Program-made: the position numbers and the translations under genes
Shown here: piece after piece, positions 25,319 through 38,465 of the stretch
How the letters are laid out: each line of letters opens with the position of its first letter
Numbering within the stretch: position 1 is the first letter of the stretch
Origin: Methylobacter sp.
Lineage (GTDB): Bacteria; Pseudomonadota; Gammaproteobacteria; Methylococcales; Methylomonadaceae
Length of the DNA: 64,000 nt
Assembly (NCBI GenBank): GCA_026399025.1
Contig: JAPLRU010000118.1
Span: forward strand, 32,927 to 96,926
Direction: 5' to 3'
The notes under the pieces: model-generated
Databases searched by the model: none
What the model was told of the DNA's origin: nothing
Seen by the model: the letters and a program-made list of their open reading frames with translations, nothing else

Positions 25319-26843
25319 TGCTTGCTTTCCTGTTCTCAGCCTGATTATTTTGCTGCCTTTATTCGGCGCGATGACTGTAGCCGTCAGCCGTAACATTCGA
25401 CTCGCTAAAAACATTGCTCTTGGGGTGGCGGCCCTGGAGTTAATTGCAACCTTGGCCGCAGTGCTGTTATTTAACGCCGAACTCGGCAATGACTTTCAGT
25501 TAGTCGAACGCCACGCCTGGATACCCAGCCTGAATATCGAATATCTGATCGGCGTGGACGGTATTTCTATTTTGTTTTTGCCGATGTCCGCGCTGCTGAC
25601 ATTAATGGCAATTATCGCGTCATGGAATTCGGTGCAACATCTGACCCGCTTGCATTTTGCCTTGTTGCTGGTCCTGGAAAGTATCACCCTCGGCGTATTT
25701 TTGGCGCTGGATATGGCGCTGTTCTTCTTGTTCTGGGAACTCACCTTGCCGCCGATTTTCTTTTTAATCAGCTTATGGGGCATCGGTTCGGGACGACGTA
25801 GCGCTGCAATAAAATACACGCTGTTTATGCTGTTCGGCGGCGTGCCGTTATTGTTTGCAATCCTCATATTGGCAATCAATCATGCCACCGCAGTGGGCGG
25901 TACGGTTCCGCAAGATATGGCTTTCAGCTTGCCGGTGTTATTGGCAACGCCATTGCCGGATAAGCTGCAAGCGCTGGTGTTTTTATTGTTATTGCTCGGT
26001 TTCGCCGTTAAAACGCCGTTGGCGCCGTTTCATACTTGGTTGCCTACGGTTGCGATGGAAGGTCCGGCGCAACTGACCGCGCTATTGACCGGCTTAAAAC
26101 TCGGCGCTTTCGGCATCATTCGTTTTGCGATGCCGTTGGCGCCTTCCGCAGCCGTTCAATACAGTTGGGTGCTGGGCATACTCGGCGCGATCACACTGGT
26201 TTACAGCGCGCTGATTGCGTTGCAGCAAACCAACCTGCGCCGCTTGCTGGCTTACGCCAGCATCAGTCATGTCGGCTTGGTTATCGTCGGCGTCGCCTCG
26301 TTAAATATGCAAGGTCTGCAAGGCGCCATTTTTCAATTACTGAATTTCACTATGGTGGCCGGCTCATTGATGCTGGTAGCCGGTTTTATTCAGCATCGTT
26401 TAGGCAGCACCGAAACCATTCATCTGGGCGGTTTGGCTAAAACGATGCCGCAATTGACTTGTTTTTATTTTCTATTCGCGCTGGCCAGCATAGGTTTGCC
26501 CGGAACCAGCGGCTTCCCGGCCGAATTACTGTTGATAGTCAGCACCATGCTGGCGCATCCCAGCATCAGCATCGCGGCCTTGGTCGGCGCGGTACTCAGC
26601 GCGGCCTATATGTTGTCCTTTACCCGCCGCGCTTTTTTCGGTCCCGTCACTCAGACCGAGGTCGAACAAGTGCAGGACTTACGTCCCCGCGAATTGACGT
26701 TGTTGTGCGTGTCAGCTTTATTAATAGTGGCTTTCGGTTTTTTTCCGAATAGCGTATTGAAAACCAACCGGGCAAGCGCAGAGGCTTGGCTGGCGCGGTT
26801 ACTGGATCAGCCGGTGTTGGCAAGTAAGGGTGATCGGGATTAA
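25311..26843 (+). CDS. NuoM-like membrane subunit, last of the DAB-type cluster
   Basis: This 510-residue antiporter-like membrane protein starts at ATG 25311, overlapping the preceding gene by eight bases. The proton-path residues are intact: glutamate in FWELTLPPIFFLISLWG near residue 143, and lysine in GFAVKTPLAPFHTWLPTVA near residue 230. GLKLGAFGIIRF and ASISHVGLVIVG follow. It closes the operon of four antiporter-like subunits and DabA. The following gene, alkB, starts 31 bases later and is unrelated in function. Confidence 0.86.
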   Translation: MNNACFPVLSLIILLPLFGAMTVAVSRNIRLAKNIALGVAALELIATLAAVLLFNAELGNDFQLVERHAWIPSLNIEYLIGVDGISILFLPMSALLTLMAIIASWNSVQHLTRLHFALLLVLESITLGVFLALDMALFFLFWELTLPPIFFLISLWGIGSGRRSAAIKYTLFMLFGGVPLLFAILILAINHATAVGGTVPQDMAFSLPVLLATPLPDKLQALVFLLLLLGFAVKTPLAPFHTWLPTVAMEGPAQLTALLTGLKLGAFGIIRFAMPLAPSAAVQYSWVLGILGAITLVYSALIALQQTNLRRLLAYASISHVGLVIVGVASLNMQGLQGAIFQLLNFTMVAGSLMLVAGFIQHRLGSTETIHLGGLAKTMPQLTCFYFLFALASIGLPGTSGFPAELLLIVSTMLAHPSISIAALVGAVLSAAYMLSFTRRAFFGPVTQTEVEQVQDLRPRELTLLCVSALLIVAFGFFPNSVLKTNRASAEAWLARLLDQPVLASKGDRD

Positions 26844-26873
26844 AAGGTTTTATCCTGTAACAGGGTCAAGCCC

Positions 26874-27470
26874 GTGGACAATCTTATCCCTTTTGACGGC
26901 GAGCTTTACTTATACCGCAATTTTTACAGCCTGCCGGAATCGGATTGCCTGTTTGCCCGCTTGCAAGCCGAGCTGGCTTGGCAAGAAGAAAGCATTTTTA
27001 TCTATGGCCGCCAAGTGAAAGTGCCCCGGCTGATGTGCTGGTATGGCGATAGCGATGCCTGGTACCAGTATTCGGGCGTCAATCATCAACCGCTGCCGTG
27101 GACGCCGACGCTACAGACCATCAGGAAAAGCATTGAACGGCAATGCCGGTGTAGATTTAACAGCGTATTGGCCAATTTGTACCGGGACGGTAACGATTCG
27201 ATGGGTTGTCATGCCGATGATGAAAAAGAGTTGGGGCAAAATCCGGTGATTGCATCCTTGAGTCTGGGCGATCAACGGGTGTTTAAGTTGCACCATAAAA
27301 AATGCCGGGAAAAACTGGACATCGTTTTAAGCCACGGCGATTTATTAGTAATGGCCGGAAGCTTGCAGCACCACTGGCTGCATTCGGTGCCTAAAACGAA
27401 GAAATTGAAAACGCCGCGGATTAATTTGACCTTTCGGGAGATTGAGGCGGCGACTCGAGGAACAAACTAA
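26874..27470 (+). CDS. alkB: Alpha-ketoglutarate-dependent dioxygenase AlkB
   Basis: This Fe(II)/2-oxoglutarate dioxygenase repairs alkylated bases in DNA or RNA by oxidative demethylation. The metal ligands are His113 and Asp115 in MGCHADDEKELG, with the distal histidine in LQHHWLHSVPK near residue 165. The 2-oxoglutarate arginine lies in PRINLTFRE near residue 184. The PRLMCWYGD stretch is typical of the ALKBH2/3-like subgroup. No ATG fits the start. GTG 26874 is used here. It stands alone after the DAB operon. Confidence 0.9.
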   Translation: MDNLIPFDGELYLYRNFYSLPESDCLFARLQAELAWQEESIFIYGRQVKVPRLMCWYGDSDAWYQYSGVNHQPLPWTPTLQTIRKSIERQCRCRFNSVLANLYRDGNDSMGCHADDEKELGQNPVIASLSLGDQRVFKLHHKKCREKLDIVLSHGDLLVMAGSLQHHWLHSVPKTKKLKTPRINLTFREIEAATRGTN

Positions 27471-27524
27471 AAACCGCCTGCATTTAGCTTGTTCCGAAAG
27501 CCGGGGCCTTCTATTGTTGAACCT

Positions 27525-28073
27525 TTACCAAATCAAATCATCAGGAACCTGATACGCTGCATAAGCATCCTCTACCGCTGTATCGACTGCTTTACCGGGC
27601 TCATTAAAAACAATCACACTGGCCGTATCGCGCGCTTGTATTTTTCTCGCCACCTCGGCGGAGACCACTTCATAGTATTGCCCGAGCTTTACGATAGCCA
27701 GCCGCCCCTGGGCAAGTTGATCGCGCATTGCCTCTGAGACATACAAGCGCTTGACCTTATTATCATCGGTAAAATTAAAAGCCAAGCCTTCTGCATCCCT
27801 AGGCAGCTTGTTCGCATCAATCATCTGTTTTACTTGAGCGGCCAACTCTTTTTGCTCTTCCTGCTGCCTGCGTAACTGGTTAAGCTCCCTGTCCCTTTCT
27901 ATTTTTTCAGCTTGTGCTTTTTGCGCCAGCTCTTTGGCTTCATCAACCACTTCAACTTTATTTTTGCGCTGCTGCTGAGTTTGTTTACGTTTATCGGTTT
28001 TAACGCTTTTAGCTTGAGCGGCGCTGACTAAACCGGATTTGAGCAATTGCTCTTGTAGTGATAACTTTGCCAC
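27525..28073 (-). CDS. DUF2058 family protein (YaiL-like)
   Basis: This 182-residue protein begins AKLSLQEQLLKSGLVSAAQAKSV after a GTG start (28071-28073). It then has a strongly charged, probably coiled-coil segment (about residues 25-90, rich in K, Q and E). A compact C-terminal part with NFTDDNKVKRLYVSEAM and GQYYEVVSAEVARKI follows. It matches the DUF2058 family found widely in gammaproteobacteria. Its function is not known to me. It lies two bases downstream of glmS on the same strand and may share its transcript. Confidence 0.8.
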   Translation of the reverse strand: MAKLSLQEQLLKSGLVSAAQAKSVKTDKRKQTQQQRKNKVEVVDEAKELAQKAQAEKIERDRELNQLRRQQEEQKELAAQVKQMIDANKLPRDAEGLAFNFTDDNKVKRLYVSEAMRDQLAQGRLAIVKLGQYYEVVSAEVARKIQARDTASVIVFNEPGKAVDTAVEDAYAAYQVPDDLIW

Positions 28074-28075
28074 AA

Positions 28076-29905
28076 TTATTCCACCGTAACTGATTTTGCA
28101 AGATTTCTGGGCTGATCGACATCCGTCCCCTTTAAAACCGCGACATGATAAGCCAGCAGTTGCAAGGGGATCGTGTACACAATAGGCGAAATCTCATTGC
28201 CGACTTGAGGTACTTTTAAGATTTGTACATTTTCATCATTTGCGGTCGCTAAGGTTTCATCCATAAATACGATAAGTTGTCCGCCTCTGGCGCTGACTTC
28301 CTGCATATTCGATTTCAGTTTTTCCAGCAGGCTGTTGTTCGGCGCGACGGTCACCACCGGCATATCGGCATCGATTAACGCCAAGGGGCCGTGTTTTAAC
28401 TCACCTGCCGGGTAAGCCTCGGCATGAATATAAGAAATTTCCTTTAATTTTAACGCGCCTTCCATCGCGATCGGATAATGGGTGCCGCGGCCTAAAAACA
28501 AGGCATGCTGTTTTTCGGCAAACCGTTCGGACAGGTTTTTAACTTCATCATCCAGCTGTAACGCTTTTTCAATTTTTCCCGGCAAACTGAATAATTCCGA
28601 GGTAATTTTTTGCTCCATCATATCGCTCAGCTGAAACCGCCTGCCGATTGCAATGACCAACAGCATTAATGTTGTGAGCTGGGTGGTGAACGCTTTGGTT
28701 GAGGCAACGCCGATTTCAGGACCGGCGCGCGTCATTAAGACCAAGTCGGATTCCCTGACCAGCGAACTTTCCGGCACATTGCAAATAGCAAGTGAATATT
28801 TTGCACCCAATTTTTTGGCTTCTAATAATGCGGCCAAGGTATCGGCGGTTTCGCCGGATTGTGAGATGGTAACAACCAAGGTATCCGGCGCTAAGACCGG
28901 ATTTCTATAGCGGAATTCACTCGCTACTTCGATGTTGCAGGGCACATGAGCCAACTCCTCGAACCAGTAACGCGCGACCAAACCTGCATGGTAGCTGGTT
29001 CCGCACGCTAATATCTGGATAGCTTTTATGTTGTCGAACACTTCGGCGGCGTTATGCCCGAATGCGTTTTCCTGTAAGCGGTTGTTGATGAATCTGCCCT
29101 CCAGCGTTTGCGCGATAGCGACCGGCTGCTCATAGATTTCTTTGAGCATGTAATGACGGTATTCGCCTTTATCAACGGCGTCTGCGGTGAGTTGGCTTTG
29201 TTTAATCGGACGCTTGACGAGTTGATCTTCCGCATCGTAAATCAACAGCTCGTTGATACTGATCTTGGCGATGTCGCCTTCTTCGAGAAAGATAAAGCGT
29301 TGCGTCACCGGCAATAAGGCGGCAACATCGGAAGCGATAAAATACTCGCCAAAACCGACACCTATCACCAAAGGACTGCCTTTTCGGCAGGCTATCAAGG
29401 TATCGGGTTCATCAGTGCTGATTATGCCCAAAGCATAAGCGCCATCCAATTTTTGCACGGTCTGTTTAACGGCACTCAGCAAATCATTTGTAGCTTCCAT
29501 GGCGTGGTAAATTTCATGCACGATCACTTCAGTATCGGTTTCCGAAGTGAACTCGTAGCCATTTTGCAGCTGTACTTCTCTTAAATGCTCATGGTTTTCG
29601 ATAATACCGTTATGAACTACCGCCACTTTATGCCGGCAAATATGAGGATGCGCATTGGCCGTACTGGGCTTTCCGTGAGTAGCCCAGCGGGTATGGGCGA
29701 TACCGATAACACCTGAAATGGGATCGGTCTCCAGCAACATTTCCAGGCCTTTGACTTTACCTAGTTCACGCTTCCGGTAGATTTGCCGATTGCTGATAAC
29801 GGCCAATCCAGCCGAATCATAGCCGCGATATTCCAGCCGTTTCAGCCCCTCCAATAAAATGGGTACTACGTTTCGCTGCGCGATACCACCTACAATTCCA
29901 CACAT
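28076..29905 (-). CDS. glmS: Glutamine--fructose-6-phosphate aminotransferase (isomerizing)
   Basis: It makes glucosamine-6-phosphate from fructose-6-phosphate and glutamine, the entry to amino sugars for peptidoglycan and LPS. The N-terminal Ntn glutaminase domain begins with the catalytic Cys after the initiator (MCGIVGG). GRGTHYPIAMEGALKLKEIS, SQSGETADTLAAL and AEAYPAGELKHGPLALI mark the two SIS sugar-isomerase domains. The C-terminus ends in the typical KSVTVE. The start is ATG 29905, and 609 aa is the normal length. The stop of glmU is one base away, so the two are coupled, as in many gammaproteobacteria. Confidence 0.97.
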   Translation of the reverse strand: MCGIVGGIAQRNVVPILLEGLKRLEYRGYDSAGLAVISNRQIYRKRELGKVKGLEMLLETDPISGVIGIAHTRWATHGKPSTANAHPHICRHKVAVVHNGIIENHEHLREVQLQNGYEFTSETDTEVIVHEIYHAMEATNDLLSAVKQTVQKLDGAYALGIISTDEPDTLIACRKGSPLVIGVGFGEYFIASDVAALLPVTQRFIFLEEGDIAKISINELLIYDAEDQLVKRPIKQSQLTADAVDKGEYRHYMLKEIYEQPVAIAQTLEGRFINNRLQENAFGHNAAEVFDNIKAIQILACGTSYHAGLVARYWFEELAHVPCNIEVASEFRYRNPVLAPDTLVVTISQSGETADTLAALLEAKKLGAKYSLAICNVPESSLVRESDLVLMTRAGPEIGVASTKAFTTQLTTLMLLVIAIGRRFQLSDMMEQKITSELFSLPGKIEKALQLDDEVKNLSERFAEKQHALFLGRGTHYPIAMEGALKLKEISYIHAEAYPAGELKHGPLALIDADMPVVTVAPNNSLLEKLKSNMQEVSARGGQLIVFMDETLATANDENVQILKVPQVGNEISPIVYTIPLQLLAYHVAVLKGTDVDQPRNLAKSVTVE

Positions 29906-29906
29906 A

Positions 29907-31277
29907 TTATGTCTCCTTTTTAACGGGTCGCTGCCATCCGGCAAGTGATATCTGTTTGGCTCGGCTTAAAGTCAACTGATTTTCAGGGCTGTCTTTGGTA
30001 ATAGTCGATCCTGCGCCTATCGTCGCATTTTTGCCTATCCTAACCGGAGCGACTAACTGACTGTCGGAGCCTATAAAAGCGCCGTCTTCAATAACGGTTC
30101 TAAACTTGTTGGCACCATCATAATTACAGGTAATGGTGCCGGCGCCGATATTGACTTTACTGCCCACCGTCGTGTCGCCGATATAACTTAAGTGATTTAT
30201 TTTACTGCCCGAGGCTACCGACGATTTCTTAATTTCTACAAAATTACCTATATGAACATCATTAGCCAGAACGCTTTCCGGTCTTAATCTGGCAAACGGA
30301 CCTATCTTGCTGCCTTGTCCTATCGTCGCATCTTCAATAATACAGTTGGCAAGAATCTCTACATTATCGCCAATAATAGAGTTTTTGATAGTAGTATTAG
30401 CACCTATCTTGACATGGCTGCCGATACTGTTCCTCCCTTCCAGGATCACATTAATATCGATTTCTATATCTTGGCCCAAACTTTCTAGGGTCCCCCGCTG
30501 ATCGAAACGCATCGGATCCCTTAAGGTAACGCCCCGCGCCATCAAGCTATTGGCTTGCTCTTGCTGATAGATGCGCTCCAAATAACTGAGCTGCATACGA
30601 TTATTAACTCCGAGCACCTCATCCTCGGTTTCCGGCCAGCTGGTCACGATATTGATTTGGTCGGCTACCGCCATTTCAATGACATCTGTCAAGTAATATT
30701 CACCTTGAGCGTTACTATTGTTCAACCGGCTCAGCCATTTTTTTAATTGTTTGCCTTGCACCGCCATGATGCCGGTATTGACCTCATTGATCTTTTTTTG
30801 ATCAGGCGTCGCATCTTTTTCTTCGATAATTTTGGTGACCTGTCCGGCATCATTTCGGATTATTCTTCCGTAACCGGATGGGTCGGCAAGGTTCACGGTC
30901 AGTAAAGCCAAAGACCGGTCATTGACATTATTGATCAGCAATTTGACCGTTGTTAATTTTAACAACGGTACATCGCCATACAGTATCAGGACCGTATCGG
31001 AATCGGCAATTTGATCACTGGTTTGTTGCACGGCATGACCTGTGCCTAATTGCTGCTTTTGTTCTATCCAGTCGGCTTCCAAGTGACTTAGAGCCTCTGT
31101 AACCAGCTCCGCACCGTGGCCGATCACGATTTTAATAGTATTGTTTTCCAAGTCGCTACTCATGTCGTAGACATGTTGCAGCAAAGGTCTATTGGCAATT
31201 TTATGCAAAATCTTAGGCAACTCCGAACACATACGCGTTCCTTTGCCTGCAGCTAATATAATGGTGGTTATTTTCAT
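29907..31277 (-). CDS. glmU: Bifunctional UDP-N-acetylglucosamine pyrophosphorylase / glucosamine-1-phosphate acetyltransferase
   Basis: It acetylates glucosamine-1-phosphate and joins it to UMP, giving UDP-GlcNAc for cell wall and LPS. The N-terminal Rossmann-like domain starts with IILAAGKGTRM near residue 6. YGDVPLL and EVNTGIM follow. From about residue 250 there is a left-handed beta-helix with VHIGNFVEIKKS, NHLSYIGDTTVGSKVNIGAG and NYDGANKFRT, holding the acetyltransferase site. Length is 456 aa (E. coli 456). It lies downstream of the atp operon terminator and is followed by glmS. Confidence 0.97.
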   Translation of the reverse strand: MKITTIILAAGKGTRMCSELPKILHKIANRPLLQHVYDMSSDLENNTIKIVIGHGAELVTEALSHLEADWIEQKQQLGTGHAVQQTSDQIADSDTVLILYGDVPLLKLTTVKLLINNVNDRSLALLTVNLADPSGYGRIIRNDAGQVTKIIEEKDATPDQKKINEVNTGIMAVQGKQLKKWLSRLNNSNAQGEYYLTDVIEMAVADQINIVTSWPETEDEVLGVNNRMQLSYLERIYQQEQANSLMARGVTLRDPMRFDQRGTLESLGQDIEIDINVILEGRNSIGSHVKIGANTTIKNSIIGDNVEILANCIIEDATIGQGSKIGPFARLRPESVLANDVHIGNFVEIKKSSVASGSKINHLSYIGDTTVGSKVNIGAGTITCNYDGANKFRTVIEDGAFIGSDSQLVAPVRIGKNATIGAGSTITKDSPENQLTLSRAKQISLAGWQRPVKKET

Positions 31278-31296
31278 TGTCGTATCCCGTTAAACT

Positions 31297-31337
31297 AAAA
31301 AAGCCCGATAGCGCTTCAATTCGCTATCGGGCTTTTT
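31297..31337. terminator. Bidirectional-looking intrinsic terminator after the atp operon
   Basis: AGCCCGATAGCG pairs with CGCTATCGGGCT around an eight-base loop. It is flanked by A-runs and T-runs on the two sides, as expected for a rho-independent terminator. It sits between atpC and glmU, both on the minus strand, so it ends the atp transcript. Confidence 0.9.
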
Positions 31338-31375
31338 AATCAAAAAGGGTAGAAGACTGCCATGCTATATTTCAA

Positions 31376-31798
31376 CTACCCGCCGCGTTTTCTAAGTCTA
31401 TCTACAGACCTTAATTGCATAACAGCTTCCTGCAATTGTGCCTGGGCAACGGCAAAATCAATTTTGCCTGATTTGTCAGCCAATGCTTCTTCAGCCCTGG
31501 CTTTTGCTTGTATCGCAGCCGCTTCATCAATATCTTTCGCTCTTATCGCCGTATCAGCCAGGATGGTAACCAGATGCGGTTGTATCTCCAGCATACCGCC
31601 TGATACATAAAACGGATAAACTTCCTTATCGTTGACTTGTACCCGTACTTCACCGGGCTTGAGCTTTGTTATTAATGGCGCATGCCGAGGCGAAATACCC
31701 ACTTCGCCGAGTTCGGCAGGAGCAAATACCATTTCCGCCAATCCGGAAAATATTTCCTTTTCTGCACTAACGATGTCTACATGTACGGTCATGGTCAT
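31376..31798 (-). CDS. atpC: ATP synthase F1 subunit epsilon
   Basis: This central-stalk subunit couples rotation and can inhibit ATP hydrolysis. The N-terminal beta-sandwich shows VDIVSAEKEIFSG, ELGEVGISPRHAPLIT and GGMLEIQPHLVTILADTA. The C-terminal helical hairpin is rich in Ala/Glu/Lys and ends in RLRKRGG. It is the last gene of the operon. ATG 31798 has GGTAGGT upstream; ATG 31792 is two codons later. Confidence 0.95.
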   Translation of the reverse strand: MTMTVHVDIVSAEKEIFSGLAEMVFAPAELGEVGISPRHAPLITKLKPGEVRVQVNDKEVYPFYVSGGMLEIQPHLVTILADTAIRAKDIDEAAAIQAKARAEEALADKSGKIDFAVAQAQLQEAVMQLRSVDRLRKRGG

Positions 31799-31824
31799 GT
31801 TTGTTACCTACCAGTTTTTATTGC

Positions 31825-34106
<2,282 letters not shown>

Positions 34107-34141
34107 TTTAAGACCCTTCGCCTAGAGGCGCCTACTTTTGG

Positions 34142-35683
34142 TTACCAGCTATGAGTTTTGACGAAAGTTTGGATTGCAGTCAGCATACCCGTTCTTATGT
34201 CATCATTGAAATCGCCGGTTGCATTAATATTGTTCATTAATTCAGAATGCTCTGACGTCATGTACGACTGTAAGGCAGCTTCAAAAGCAAGAACCTTGTT
34301 AACTTCTATGCTATCCAGGAATCCTTCGTTAGCAGCAAACAATGAAACCGCCATTTGCGCAACTGACATCGGAGAATACTGATTCTGCTTCATCAATTCG
34401 GTAACACGTTGACCGCGTTCAATCTGCTTGCGAGTATTTTCGTCCAAGTCGGATGCAAACTGAGCGAAAGCCGCCAACTCACGGTATTGCGCCAAATCGA
34501 GACGCGTACCGCCACCCAATTTCTTGATGATTTTGGTTTGAGCCGCACCACCGACACGCGATACCGATAAACCTGCGTTCACCGCCGGACGAATACCGGA
34601 GTTAAACAAATTACTTTCTAAAAAGATTTGCCCGTCGGTAATAGAAATTACGTTCGTCGGTACGAAAGCCGATACGTCGCCGCCTTGCGTTTCAATAATA
34701 GGCAATGCGGTTAATGAGCCTGTTTTGCCTTTTACTTTACCGCCGGTTAATTTCTCAACCTCAGCTGCATTGATGCGAGAAGCTCTTTCCAATAAACGGG
34801 AATGCAAATAGAACACGTCCCCTGGATATGCTTCGCGGCCTGGCGGACGGCGTAATAACAAGGAAATCTGACGATAAGCCCAAGCTTGTTTGGTTAAATC
34901 GTCATAAATGATCAACGCGTCTTCGCCGCGATCCCTGAAGAATTCGCCCATGGAACAGCCGGTATACGGTGCGATAAATTGCAGTGCAGCTGACTCAGAT
35001 GCCGATGCCGAAACCACAATCGTATGAGCCATCGCGCCATGTTCTTCAAGCTTGCGAACTACGTTAGCAATCGACGCGCGCTTTTGACCGATGGCCACAT
35101 AGATACATTTAATACCGGTACCTTTTTGATTGATAATCGCATCAATCGCAATAGCGGTTTTACCGGTTTGTCTATCGCCAATGATCAACTCACGTTGACC
35201 GCGGCCGACCGGAATCATCGCATCAATCGATTTCAAACCCAATTGCACAGGTTGATCAACCGATTGACGGGCAATAACACCGGGAGCAATTTTTTCAATT
35301 GGCGAAGTTTCAGTGGTTTCGATAGCGCCTTTGCCATCGATAGGATTACCCAGCGCATCAACGACGCGGCCCAGCAATGCTTCCCCAACCGGTACTTCCA
35401 GAATTTTTCCGGTACATTTTACAGTATCGCCTTCGGAGATATGCTGGTATGAACCTAATACCACCACACCCACGGAATCTCTTTCGAGGTTAAGCGCCAT
35501 GCCAAAGGTGTTGCCGGGAAACTCCAGCATTTCGCCTTGCATCGCTTCCGAAAGACCATGTACTCTAACAATACCGTCAGTCACACTGACTACGGTACCT
35601 TCTGTATGAGACTCTGCGCTCAGGTCGAAGTTTTCGATCTTCTTTTTAATCAGATCACTTATTTCAGATGGGTTTAATTGCAT
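34142..35683 (-). CDS. atpA: ATP synthase F1 subunit alpha
   Basis: This is the regulatory, non-catalytic nucleotide-binding subunit of F1. The P-loop GDRQTGKT is near residue 169 and [20 protein letters not shown] near residue 267. [19 protein letters not shown] and [10 protein letters not shown] are further hallmarks. It is 513 aa long. The order atpH-atpA-atpG is kept. Confidence 0.98.
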   Translation of the reverse strand: MQLNPSEISDLIKKKIENFDLSAESHTEGTVVSVTDGIVRVHGLSEAMQGEMLEFPGNTFGMALNLERDSVGVVVLGSYQHISEGDTVKCTGKILEVPVGEALLGRVVDALGNPIDGKGAIETTETSPIEKIAPGVIARQSVDQPVQLGLKSIDAMIPVGRGQRELIIGDRQTGKTAIAIDAIINQKGTGIKCIYVAIGQKRASIANVVRKLEEHGAMAHTIVVSASASESAALQFIAPYTGCSMGEFFRDRGEDALIIYDDLTKQAWAYRQISLLLRRPPGREAYPGDVFYLHSRLLERASRINAAEVEKLTGGKVKGKTGSLTALPIIETQGGDVSAFVPTNVISITDGQIFLESNLFNSGIRPAVNAGLSVSRVGGAAQTKIIKKLGGGTRLDLAQYRELAAFAQFASDLDENTRKQIERGQRVTELMKQNQYSPMSVAQMAVSLFAANEGFLDSIEVNKVLAFEAALQSYMTSEHSELMNNINATGDFNDDIRTGMLTAIQTFVKTHSW

Positions 35684-35702
35684 GTTCTTTTCTCGCTCTG
35701 GT

Positions 35703-36233
35703 TTAGAGTCGTTTTGCTAATTGTTGAAGCTGGCCTTTAATGGAACCGTCAATCACTCTGTCGCCTGCACGTACCAGAACGCCACCAATTAATGATTTAT
35801 CCACGGTCACATTCATATGGACTTTTTTGCTTAGCGTTTTTTCCAGCGTTGAAGTGAATCGTTGCTTTTCCTCTTTGGTGAAGGCGTAAGCAGTTGCTAC
35901 TTCAACATCGACATAACCTTCACTTTCCGCCTTTAAGGCTTCGAACAGCTGCGCAACAGTCGGTGCTAAGGTTAGCCGGTTGTTTTGAACCAGTAATTTC
36001 AGAAAATTTGCACCTTCTTCATCTACTTGCCCCTGGCAAATATCAAGCATCAGCGCCGATAACCGCTCTTTACTAACTTTAGGGTTATTCACTACGACAG
36101 AAGTTTCTTTATCATTCAGGACAGCCGATATAAACGCCAAACTTTTCGACCACTTTTCAGTGCTCCCGGTTTCTTTGGATCGTTTAAATACCGCTGCTGC
36201 ATAAGGCCTTGCCAATGTTGCCAGTTCGCTCAT
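35703..36233 (-). CDS. atpH: ATP synthase F1 subunit delta
   Basis: This peripheral-stalk subunit ties F1 to the b subunits. It starts [19 protein letters not shown] near residue 3, has the helical bundle over about 1-105, and ends in the conserved [20 protein letters not shown] near residue 145. It is 176 aa long and is separated from atpF by five bases. Confidence 0.96.
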   Translation of the reverse strand: MSELATLARPYAAAVFKRSKETGSTEKWSKSLAFISAVLNDKETSVVVNNPKVSKERLSALMLDICQGQVDEEGANFLKLLVQNNRLTLAPTVAQLFEALKAESEGYVDVEVATAYAFTKEEKQRFTSTLEKTLSKKVHMNVTVDKSLIGGVLVRAGDRVIDGSIKGQLQQLAKRL

Positions 36234-36238
36234 TATGC

Positions 36239-36712
36239 TTAACCCAGTTGATTAGAGATTTTGTTCAGGAGGTCCTGGTGCTTGGTTTTATCGATTTCCG
36301 CACTCAGAATCTGTTCCGCAGCCTGTAAAGCCAAGGCCGACACTTCTTTACGCAAACTTTCTTTCGCCTGTTGCTTCTCTTGCTCAATTTGCGCTTTTGC
36401 TACAAGGATCAAACGCTCGCCTTCTTTTTTGGCAGTGTCTTTCGATGCTTCAACAATTTCATTCGCGCGTTTTTGAGCCAGATTCACAATATCAGAAGAT
36501 TGTTCTTTGGCTTCCTTCAAAACACCTTTGGCCTTTTTCTCCGCCAAGTGCATTTCTTCCTGACCTCGTTCAGCCGCAGCCAAACCGTCAGCAATTTTCT
36601 TTTTACGTTGTTCTAAAGAGTCAAATAAAGGCGGCCAGATGTACTTCATGGTAAACCATACCAGAAGTGCAAAGGTAATCATTTGCCCAATCAGAGTAGC
36701 ATTGATACTCAC
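36239..36712 (-). CDS. atpF: ATP synthase Fo subunit b
   Basis: This subunit forms the peripheral stalk. A single N-terminal membrane span, IGQMITFALLVWFTMKYIWP, begins near residue 8. A long charged coiled-coil helix follows, rich in Glu/Lys/Ala (about residues 30-150). Length 157 aa matches the usual 156 aa. Confidence 0.96.
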   Translation of the reverse strand: MSINATLIGQMITFALLVWFTMKYIWPPLFDSLEQRKKKIADGLAAAERGQEEMHLAEKKAKGVLKEAKEQSSDIVNLAQKRANEIVEASKDTAKKEGERLILVAKAQIEQEKQQAKESLRKEVSALALQAAEQILSAEIDKTKHQDLLNKISNQLG

Positions 36713-36751
36713 GATGCGTTCCTCTTGTTGCTATTAAGGTTAAACGGCCGA

Positions 36752-37081
<330 letters not shown>

Positions 37082-37091
37082 TTAAAAAATC

Positions 37092-37877
<786 letters not shown>

Positions 37878-37891
37878 CTATTATATGAATG

Positions 37892-38263
37892 TCAACGCAT
37901 CAAAAGCGCAAACCAAAAAACGGATAAGGCTGCTATATATACTGTCAGCAGCGGTAATATGTGTATGTTTGGAAGTTGAAAAATCATAAAGAACAGCGCG
38001 GCTGTTAACAATAACTTGCCTGATTCCCCCGCGTAAAAAGATCTGACAATCTTTCTTGCTTCCTGCCCGACAGACTTATAGACCCGCAATGCAAAATATA
38101 GATTTGGGATAAATGCCGCCGCTCCGCCTAAAACCGCCGATAGGGCTTCAGACCGACCGCCTGTCAGGGCAAATCCTATAGTCATTACAATGATCGTCAG
38201 AACTTGGTAGCTTATGACCTTGCTGACAGTAGAATATTGCCTATCTGTCACATCCAACTCCAT
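37892..38263 (-). CDS. atpI: ATP synthase accessory protein AtpI
   Basis: This small membrane protein is thought to aid c-ring assembly, and it is not essential in E. coli. The 123-residue product has four hydrophobic segments: VISYQVLTIIVMTIGFALTG, then ALSAVLGGAAAFIPNLYFAL, LLLTAALFFMIFQ and LPLLTVYIAALSVFWFALLM. ATG 38263 is chosen; an in-frame TTG at 38269 gives two more residues. Only about ten bases separate this start from the expected transcription start, so the leader is very short. First gene of the atp operon. Confidence 0.85.
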   Translation of the reverse strand: MELDVTDRQYSTVSKVISYQVLTIIVMTIGFALTGGRSEALSAVLGGAAAFIPNLYFALRVYKSVGQEARKIVRSFYAGESGKLLLTAALFFMIFQLPNIHILPLLTVYIAALSVFWFALLMR

Positions 38264-38279
38264 ACTCAACAGGTAGGGA

Positions 38280-38308
38280 ATTATATATAGCGACCCTGAT
38301 TAAATCAA
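38280..38308 (-). promoter_or_regulatory. Near-consensus sigma-70 promoter of the atp operon
   Basis: Reading the minus strand, TTGATT (38308-38303) and a perfect TATAAT (38285-38280) are spaced by 17 bases. Transcription would begin about at 38273, only some ten bases before the atpI ATG at 38263. This position and quality fit a strong promoter for the nine atp genes. Confidence 0.7.
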
Positions 38309-38465
38309 GGGAGATTGGAAATTAAACTTACAATTGACATTGTTTTTACCCGTAAATCAGCTCCTCTGTCCAGGTGGGCATTTGACTGACCGAAGAAATT
38401 GACTCTAATGCAAACTCAAACCCTGTTTACAGACGGTAGTAACTGAAGCATTGTATAAGTTTAAT

